Origin: Gigaspora margarita
Taxonomy: Eukaryota > Glomeromycota > Glomeromycetes > Diversisporales > Gigasporaceae
DNA: 64,000 nucleotides
Direction of reading: 5' to 3'
NCBI GenBank assembly: GCA_009809945.1
Contig: WTPW01000705.1
Location: forward strand, 268,190-332,189
The notes beneath the pieces are model-generated. The model was not told the origin of the DNA. It did no database searches and saw only the letters and a list, made by a program, of their open reading frames with translations. Each line of letters begins with the position of its first letter. Position 1 is the stretch's first letter. This document shows, piece by piece, positions 56,385 through 64,000 of the stretch. A program made the position numbers and the translations under genes.

Positions 56385-58480
56385 GCGAAATCATGTGATT
56401 TGTACGTGTCTGTCTTCTGTCTTTCCAATTTAACAAATGCCTTACGTGCTTGGTAATTCAAGCAGTGATTACGTACAGAGACTTTATGTGATTTGCTATT
56501 ACGAAAGAGACAAGCAGCTAGATGTATATGAAGATATATATTAGTTAATAAATTATTATGATTTAAAAGAATGTGAAGACCATTGCAGTAATCACGTGAT
56601 CAAAGATCATTAATTCATTTAACGACTGGAATGTATTTTTACCCATGTATGAAGACACTAATATCAGATTTTATTTAACTAGTGGTTGAAGGCACGATTA
56701 TTTATTAATGGTGAGTGTAGAACTAGTGTAGACTGTTGGTTCTCAGAAGGATTGGCTTTTTATACATATTTGATGATTAGGATAAAAATGGTCATATCTA
56801 TCAGTTATAATATATCTTCTCTATCTATTAATTATACTTGATTTATTATAACTGATACAGTACATATGATAGAAATGATAAATATAATATTAATAAAATT
56901 TGTAAGCTAATACTAGAACTATTAGAACTATTAGTTTTTCTAGTTTCCTTGTCATTCACAATCCTTGTATGACTCTTCGATAAATTCTCCTATCTCAATT
57001 ATGAGCTTTGTGAATAACAATTATCAACCATAAATATTTCTTGATTTTATCCATATCCAACTTAGTTTCTAATAAGAAAAGCAAAGTCACCAGCACTTAA
57101 TTGATCTTTAGCTTCAAATATATTAATTTTTATTACATATAGACAAAGGGAATGCGTATTTTCACTATGGTTATACAAAATTTTTCTATTTTTAGAATTA
57201 ATTTAATATATGTATATTATAATTTTAACTTGAAAACTAATAAGTAAACCTTCTTTGGCTTCTAATTAAAAGTTGCAGAGCTCATTTTTCTGATTCTAAT
57301 AGTAGTTAAATCATCAAACTTAGCCCAGTGATTCCAAGTAGTGAAATGACTCAATTATGATACTCAATTATTAATCGACTTAGATCAATGATCGAGCACT
57401 AATTAATGAGCTTGAGCAACAATAGGTCAATCAATAATCGATTATATGATCGATCAAAATAAATATATATTTAATTGATCAAAATATTTTTAACATAGTG
57501 TGAACATAGATCATTTTCTAATTGCAAATATTTTTATATAACATGCATCACACAAATAGAAATCAAACACGTATTGTCAGCTAACACTAAAATTTATTTT
57601 TGTGCTATGATCTAAATGACTTGGAAGATATGTAACAATAATTAAATTTTTATTGTATTTTTATTTTTATTTTTTTATTTTTTTTTGAAAATAACTGGAG
57701 GAAATCACTAGTTACACAGATCAACATCTATATCTGAGATATATATTTCTGATATAATGAACATTTTTATAATGAACTTAATCTTTTTTATTTTAATATT
57801 AGTTCAGTATAACAAGATATCAGCTTTTAAAAAAATATAGTAATTCTATATAACTAACTTTTTTTTTGGCCAGAACTAAAAATTCAGTATAGAAAGAGTT
57901 AACTGTATACTTCTTTTTTTTTTGCTTGTACTGTACTTTATTTTTTTATTTTTATTTTTTTGTTAATAGCCTTTTTTTTTATATTTATCGTATTATCGTT
58001 GTTGTTTGTTGGCACTTTTTTTTATCACTTTACTAGTGTTTTACTTCATTGCTTTCTAGTACTATGCCATATCACCTTCGTTAGTATGATGTTGTATCGC
58101 ATTGCCATGTTATATTGCAGTTCATTAGTGTACTATTATATTGCATTACTAGTTCGCATTATATTGGTTCTGTGTACCATATTGTGTTAGTATCATTTTG
58201 TGTCACATTTCAATGGTATTAGTTATTTGGCATGTGTTTGTTTTCCTTTTGCTAGTATTGTAGGTTGTTGGCAGTATATAAAATAACAGATTACAGCAGC
58301 AGTGGGTTTATATTAGGGTTATGGATTGATTAAAAGTAAGGATTAGAATAGATAGAACATTAGAGTGGGCTTAATAACAAGGTTAAGGTTAGATAGTAGT
58401 GCATAATAGTTAGAATCATATTTTGATTATTATGCGGGTCTAGTTGGAAGCTAGAGTTAGGTTACAAGGTAAGTTATAGG
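56385..58480. other. Intergenic with a half-arm of a hairpin family and decayed repeats
   Basis: At 57255-57345 there is TCTAATTAAAAGTTGCAGAG then CTCATTTTTCTGATTCTAAT and AGTTAAATCATCAAACTTAG. This is one arm of the 29844/43130 hairpin family without its partner. At 57365-57480, TCAATNATCGA-like words repeat. At 57960-58200 there is a degenerate TTAGTATTATATTGCATT-like repeat that yields a false hydrophobic frame. TTAGGGTTATGGATTG and GGTTAAGGTTAGATAG occur at 58315-58395. No gene recognised. Confidence 0.4.
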
Positions 58481-58484
58481 GTTC

Positions 58485-58685
58485 TGAAGTCCAGTTCAGT
58501 TCAATAGAGGTTCAGATTCAAGTTCAATGAACCTGAACCTGAACCTGCTCTAAAAGTTCAATACTGAGCTGAATCTGAACTTAAAATTATTGAACATGAA
58601 CCTGAACCTGAATTTAAAAAAAGTTTAGTTCAGGTTCAGCTCAAGGTTCATGAACATGTTCAGGTTCATAATATATGCACATTTT
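58485..58685. repeat. GGTTCA/TGAACC repeat cluster
   Basis: CAGGTTCA and TGAACCTGAACCTGAACCTG words recur more than a dozen times in both orientations, able to fold into hairpins. It may be the body of a small element with subterminal repeats, but clean ends were not found. Confidence 0.5.
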
Positions 58686-58724
58686 TACCTAAATCACAAA
58701 GTTTGAATCAAGTAGTAAAATTCA

Positions 58725-60409
58725 GAGAATCATAGCATTTTGTATAATTTTATTAATAAAATTATTAAAAATATTGTTCTATATAAAATTTTACTAATTG
58801 ATCATAACTTCTTGCACTAAGTAAACTTGTTCAGTGCCAAAAAATATATCAAATCAGCATATTTTATTTCACTTTTCTTAAAATATGAAGAAAAGATGCT
58901 TAATTTTAGAAATTTTCATCAAAAATTCAAAATTAAGCATCACATCTTTGACGCAAATTTTAAGGAAAATAAAATAAAATATACCAAAATGATGTATTTT
59001 TTGGTGCTAAACAAGTTTACTTAGAGCAAGAAGTTATGATCAATTAGTAAAATTTAGAGAATCATAGAAATTTGTATAATTTTATTAATAAAATTACACA
59101 AATTTCTATGATTCTCTAAATTTTACTAATTGATCATAACTTCTTGCTCTAAGTAAACTTGTATAGCACTAAAAATATATCATATCAGTCTATTTGATTT
59201 TATTTTTCTTAAAATTTGTGTCAAAGATGCTTAAGTTTGAATTTTTGATAAAAATTTCCAAAATTAAGCATCTTTTCTTCAAATTTTAAGCAAAGTAAAA
59301 TAAACATGCCAATTTGATGTAGTTTTTGGTGCTGAACAAGTTTACTTAGTGCAAGAAATTAGTATGAATTAGTAAAATTTAGAGAATCATAGAAATTTGT
59401 ATAATTTTATTAACAAAATTATAGGGTATGGGCCCGTAGCCTAGTGGTCTAGGCGCCTATACCCTACACTAGAGGTTCCTGGTTCAAGTCTTAGTAAATA
59501 AAAAATCTATGAATATTTGTCTCATACTTAGTGGAAGTCCATGTAAATACTTGTTTGATAAAAGGTTCTGGTCAGAAGGATTCTATATGGAGAAAGTTGG
59601 CATCATATTAATGGCGAGAGAAGCGAAAAACATGTGGAAACCCGCGGAATCAGGTCTATGATACAAGGAATACCTCTGGCACATGTGAAAGAACCCAAAT
59701 AGGAAACTATGAATGCAGAGAGAAAGTTAGTGGCTGTACTTGGAGACGTGTAAAAACTCGAAAGCAGGATGTACCGGCTGGTAGTAGAAACACGACAAAG
59801 GTATGCAACATCATGATGGGCACACCAACAGAAACCACCAATCATTTCAGACAAAAACTGTAGTAGTCTGGTACTATGAACCTAGTTGGGAGTAATTTCA
59901 GTTACACAACATAGCCTATACCTAACCAATACACAGGAGTTTCCTTATATGACAAGTTCACTGCATGCTAAAGCTGAAAAGATGTTAACGGTAGTTGACT
60001 ATGGTGTGTTAAACATGAAGGTGGGGGTGCCTACTAAGGTAGTGCTGGATGAGGACACAGACTATACGGTAGTAGGGATGTGGAGTTTTCTGAACTTGGC
60101 TCTAACCGGTCACCATACAGGAAGTATATCAAACAACAATCTACAACTGCTGAGGATGATCTCTAATCACCTGTCTGGGAGTTAATAGGACCAGTATGAG
60201 AGATGCAGGGAATGCAGGTGTAGGATAATAAAGTAGGTTCTGACACATAAATCCTGTTGTAATACTTATGGGGGTTTACTTCTGGGTAGAGTTTAGCTCG
60301 AGGATAAAATAGTCCTAAGTTTAATAATAGATATTTGAGTTTATATATGTAATTACGTTATGTAATGAATTATATAAATAATAATAAACATTTGCAAACA
60401 AAGAGCTCG

Positions 60410-60454
<45 letters not shown>

Positions 60455-60780
60455 ATTATACAAAATTCTATGATTCTCTAAATTTTACTAATTGATTCTA
60501 ACTTCTTNTTTGTGTCAAAGATGCTTAAGTTTGAATTTTTGATAAAAATTTCCAAAATTAAGCATCTTTTCTTCAAATTTTAAGCAAAGTAAAATAAAAT
60601 ATACCAATTTGATGTAGTTTTTGGTGCTGAACAATTTTACTTGTATAATTTTATTAATAAAATTATACAAAATTCTATGATTCTCTAAATTTTACTAATT
60701 GATTCTAACTTCTTGCACTAAGTAAACTTGTTCAGCACCAAAAAATACATCATATCGGTATATTATATGGAGTGTTCCCA
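58725..60780. repeat. Array of alternating inverted units, interrupted by a retroposon
   Basis: A ~340-bp unit runs from TTTTACTAATTGATCATAAC through CACTAAGTAAACTTGTTCAG to GCTAAACAAGTTTACTTAG. It occurs forward at 58725-59075 and again inverted-adjacent at 59100-59410. After the retroposon, partial units lie at 60447-60655 and 60660-60760. Within each, TTAAGCATCTTTTCTTCAAA and its mirror form an inner hairpin. One N at about 60508 marks a probable collapsed junction. Confidence 0.65.
59424..60446 (+). mobile_element. ~1.0-kb tRNA-derived retroposon (SINE-like) with poly(A) tail
   Basis: The head has GTAGCCTAGTGGTCTAGGC (box A-like, 59438-59456) and CTGGTTCAAGTCTTAG (box B-like, near 59491), the internal RNA polymerase III promoter of a tRNA. 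The anticodon and T stems do not pair well, so it is not a functional tRNA gene. The body is clearly richer in G+C than its surroundings. It ends with AATAATAAACA and about 30 A (60417-60446). ATTAACAAAATTATA (59409-59423) and ATTAATAAAATTATA (60447-60461) are a likely target duplication, 14 of 15 matching, but the target is itself repetitive. A 99-codon frame (59886-60185; PYMTSSLHAKAEKMLTVVDY) has no known relative I can name. A length of ~1 kb is unusually long for a SINE. Confidence 0.72.
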
Positions 60781-61100
60781 ACTAAAAGGGCCCATTTTTA
60801 CATTTTTAAAAAATTTATTTTATTTTATTTTTTAATAGATATACATCTAATAAACATATTTACTATAAGTTACAAAAGAACATTACATAATAAAAAGATC
60901 GGATAAATGCAAAAAACTAAAATCGTAAAGAAATCTAAAAATAGAAATCGATCTTCGAGAACCTGTTAGAATATTCTAGAAATGTAGATCTTAGTTAAAC
61001 TAACACGTCAAAAAGCTGCTTATTACTTTAGCTTTTATTTACGTGCTAGTAAACTAAGTTTTTTTTTTACATAAAATTATTTTTGTTTAACTTGTGTTCA
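60780..61100. other. Intergenic, nothing recognised
   Basis: Begins with GGGCCCATTTTTACATTTTT after the inverted array. AT-rich, no coding or inverted-repeat signal. Confidence 0.35.
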
Positions 61101-62935
61101 AATCTACCAGTAACGAAGACATTCTCTTTTAATATCTAGTTGTAAAGTCAAGAAAGAAAGTTTTCAATTTTAATGTTAATGCAAATTGCTATTACGCCGC
61201 TCTTTTTAATGCAGTGGTTTGGGATCCGGTAACGAAGCTTCTTAAATTCTGGTGGATTTGGTTCAATAACTACCAGTAACAAAGTCTTTTCCAAATTCTA
61301 GTAAATTGAGCTTGTCATTGTGAATGATCTTTATGGATGTAACATGTTTATTGGTTGGTTATGATGGTTATGTGCGGGTTAGGGGCACATAAAAAAATTA
61401 ATGAAGGTAATTAAAGTCATTTTTTGTTCTGTGGATTTGTTCAAAACTACCAGCAAGGGTCTTTATTCTGAACTCGGATGGATTTGGTTTGGCAACGAAA
61501 ATCTTTTTTAAATTCTTGTGAATTTTTTCAAAAGCTACCATCAAAGAATTTAATTTCAAGTAAATTGGGATCCGGTAGTGAAACTCTTCTTGTGGATTTG
61601 GTTTAATAACTACCAGTAACAAAGTCTTTTCTGAATTGGTTCAAATGCTTCTATAGTTTGTTGTGAATGATCTTTACAGATGTAACATGATAATTATTGG
61701 ATGGTTATGACAGTTATGCGCGGGTTAGAGGACATGACAAATTAATGAAGTAATTTTTTGTTTTGCGAATTTGGCTTAAAACTACCAGTAAAGGTCTTTT
61801 TCTGAGCTCTAATGGATTTGGTTTGACAATGAAAATCTTTTTTAAAATTCCTGTGGATTTTGTTCCTTTTTAGTTTCACGTCAATTGGAATCTGGTAATG
61901 AAACTCTTAAATTCTTGTGGATTGGTTCAATAATTACCAGTAAACTACCAGTAATGAAGTCTTTCTAAATTTCTATAGTTGTTGTGTATGATCCTTACGT
62001 ACGTAACATGATTATTGGTTGGTTACAACGGTTGTGCGTGGGTTAGGGGCGCATGACAGATTGGTAAAAGGTATTTTTAGTTCTGTGGATTTGGTTCAAA
62101 ACTACCAGCGAAGGTCTTTTTCTGAACTCTGATGGATTTGGTTTGGCAACGAAAAATCTTTTTTAAATTCTTGTGTCCTTTTTAATTTCAAGTGAATTGT
62201 GATCCGGTAACGAAACTCTTAAATTCTTTGGATTTGGCTCAATAACTACCAGTAACGAAGCCTTTTCTAAATTTCAGTGAATTGGTTCAGATGCTTCTAT
62301 AGTTTGTCATTGTGAATGATCTTTACAGACGTAACATGATTATTGGTTGGTTACGATGGTTATGCACGGGTTAGGGGCGCATGACAGATTGGCCAAAGGT
62401 AATGCGAAGGTCTTCTTCTGAGCTCTGATGGATTTAGTTTGGCAATAAAAAATCTTTTTTAAATTCTTGTGTCCTTTTAATTTCAAGTAAATTGGGATCC
62501 GGGAGTAGTGAGACTCTTAAATTCTTGTGGATTTGGTTCAATAACGAAGACTTTTCTAACTTCCAGTGAATTGGTTCAAATACTTCTATAATTTTTGTTG
62601 TGAATGATCTTTACGGACGTAACATGATTATTGGTTGGTTATGACAGTTATGCGCGGGTTAGGAGTGCATGACAGATTGGTAAAAGGTATTTTTTAGTTC
62701 TGTGGATTTGGTTCAAAACTACTAGCAAAAGTTTGGCAACAAAAATCTTTTTTAAATTTTTATTCTTTTTAATTTCTAGTGAATTGGGATCCGGTAATGA
62801 AACTCTTAAATTCAGATGTGATTTGGTTCAATAATTACCAGTAATGAAATTTTTCTAAATTCTAGTGAATTGGTTCAAATTTCTATAGTTTGCCATTGTG
62901 AATGATCTATTGGTTGGTTACGATGGTTATGCGCA
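61100..62935. repeat. ~280-345-bp satellite array, about six diverged units
   Basis: Each unit carries, in order, GATCCGGTAACGAAACTCTT, TGGATTTGGTTCAATAACTA, CCAGTAACGAAGTCTTTTC, TGTGAATGATCTTTACAG, GTAACATGATTATTGGTTGG and TATGCGCGGGTTAGGGGCGC. The GCGGGTTAGGG landmark recurs near 61375, 61721, 62039, 62369, 62657 and (decayed) 62933, so the period shortens from ~345 to ~277 along the array through internal deletions. The minus frame 61398-61622 lies inside it and is not a gene. Confidence 0.8.
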
Positions 62936-62944
62936 AGGGATTCG

Positions 62945-63320
62945 TATTATTCGGCCAACAATCATTTCACAGACATAACACTACACTGACAATCAATTTA
63001 CCGACAAGATTTTTTAACCGACACATAATTCGCCGACACTCGATTTACCGACATGATACTTTTTACTAACAATTTGATTTTACTGACACATACTTTACTG
63101 ACAATTTATTTTACTGACACGCTCATTTTACCGAAAATAGAATTTATCGACAAGCTTATTTTACCGACAATTACAATTCACTGACAATACAATTCACCGA
63201 CAATACAATTCACCAACAATACAATTTGCTGACAATACAATTTGCTGACAATACAATTTGCTGACAATACAATTTGCCGACAATACAATTTGCCGACAAT
63301 ACAATTTGCTGACAATAAAT
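62945..63320. repeat. 16-bp minisatellite GACAATACAATTTGCY
   Basis: Eight uninterrupted 16-bp units run from 63183 to 63310. To the left (62945-63182) the same CCGACA/CTGACA phrase continues with irregular spacing and more variation. This gradient from degenerate to uniform is typical of a growing tandem repeat. It does not resemble a CRISPR array, having no spacers. Confidence 0.85.
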
Positions 63321-63493
63321 CATAAATTACAGCTGTTTTCATAATTTCTGGACCACCCTAAAAAAATTTGCCNAAGTCTATTCNGGCCCGAAGTNGATAA
63401 GTTATTTACCTCAGTGTTANACAANATATATAAATGCATAATACTTGTGTACCAGTACAAATCAACATCTAAGATTTTTAATTCGTCAAAAAA

Positions 63494-64000
63494 ATGGTAC
63501 TTTCAAAACGTCTGCGTTAAAAAATCGTTGAAAAGTACTTGTCAGCTAGAATAATTGCTAAACACTTGGGTGTTAGCAGGGCTTCTGTGGGTCGAGTTCT
63601 CAAGCAATTTCAAANGTNGGCTGTGTTGAAGAATTACCATCACTTTTGGGCAGAACTCNTTTATTTAATATGGATGATATCAAATATCTCAAAACTTTAA
63701 TGAAAGAAAAACCTGATTGGTATTTGTATGAATTACAATCAGAAATGGAACTATGGTTAGGACACAAGGTTAGTCTTACGACAATTTGGAGAGCTATACA
63801 TCGATTTGGATATACAAATAAACAAGTAAGATTTTTTTTTAATTATATAATTTAATTTACGAATATAATATTACTATAATATAAATATTTTAATAAATAG
63901 ATTTCAAATTTGCTAAAGAAAGAAATAAAGTTGATAGAATATTGTATTAGTTTTAGATAATGCAATTATACATAAAAGTACACATTTAGAAGATTTACGT
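63494..64000 (+). pseudogene. Tc1/mariner-type transposase fragment, runs off the window
   Basis: Starts MVLSKRLR then a stop (63518), continues AKHLGVSRASVGRVLKQF (first helix-turn-helix), and then MDDIKYLKTLMKEKPDWYLY and VSLTTIWRAIHRFGYTNK (second helix-turn-helix). GTAAGA near 63829 and AATAG at 63900 bound a likely short intron. After it, AKERNKVDRI is followed almost at once by VLVLDNAIIHKSTHLEDLR, the second catalytic Asp box of the DDE domain. About 90 residues holding the first catalytic Asp are therefore missing. Ns occur at several places (63373-63658), so some breaks may be sequencing errors. It reaches the window edge. Confidence 0.78.

Noticed and set aside
56086-56436. 116-codon minus-strand frame
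   Set aside because: It reads through the mirrored ATGCGA repeats of the TAGGGTGTCC element.
57960-58190. 76-codon hydrophobic plus frame as a membrane peptide
   Set aside because: It coincides with a degenerate TTAGTATTATATTGCATT-like repeat.
59438-59505. A functional tRNA gene
   Set aside because: Box A and box B words are present but the anticodon and T stems do not pair, and the sequence continues into a ~1-kb body with a poly(A) tail.
63183-63310. Regular 16-bp repeats that could be taken for a CRISPR array
   Set aside because: There are no spacers, the unit is a pure tandem repeat, and the sequence is eukaryotic.

Overview
The window looks like nuclear DNA of an arbuscular mycorrhizal fungus (Glomeromycotina, Rhizophagus-like). 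This rests on very AT-rich, repeat-choked sequence, short GT-AG introns, an intronless F-box/leucine-rich-repeat gene of the type expanded in these fungi, a second broken F-box gene, Ty3/gypsy and hAT remnants with CGGBP1/BED-like zinc fingers, and a zinc-binding DDE-like gene. The species cannot be fixed from the sequence alone. One assembly gap (40615-40889) and several single Ns are present.

Only one gene looks intact: the F-box/LRR gene on the minus strand at 46834-48465. All other coding matter is decayed. It comprises a Ty3/gypsy LTR retrotransposon (6931-15161, minus orientation), a three-exon F-box pseudogene (15246-16141), a hAT transposon with perfect 8-bp target duplications (30835-33182), a multi-exon DDE-like pseudogene with a C-terminal cysteine-rich domain (50845-54570), and a Tc1/mariner fragment running off the right edge (63494-64000).

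Layout. 1-6.9 kb: nested inverted repeats and small hAT-type elements. 6.9-15.2 kb: the retrotransposon, itself invaded by three MITEs and a poly(A)-tailed retroposon. 15.2-16.2 kb: broken F-box gene. 16.2-30.6 kb: foldback and terminal-inverted-repeat (TIR) elements, many sharing one internal module with TTAGGG-like tracts. 30.6-33.2 kb: MITE plus hAT transposon back to back. 33.2-46.2 kb: more foldbacks, including a near-perfect ~1.05-kb palindrome, a gap, and a ~130-bp tandem array. 46.8-49.1 kb: the live F-box/LRR gene with a MITE just upstream. 50.8-54.6 kb: DDE-like pseudogene. 54.8-56.4 kb: a TIR element and two small elements sharing the same 8-bp target duplication. 58.7-60.8 kb: an array of inverted units broken by a ~1-kb tRNA-derived retroposon. 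61.1-63.3 kb: a ~300-bp satellite passing into a 16-bp minisatellite, then the Tc1/mariner fragment.

No operon-like or pathway context exists. The shared theme is heavy colonisation by non-autonomous DNA transposons. At least seven sites show exact or one-mismatch 8-bp target duplications, pointing to hAT-type mobilisation. Coordinates of inverted repeats were read by eye and are approximate unless a target duplication is stated.
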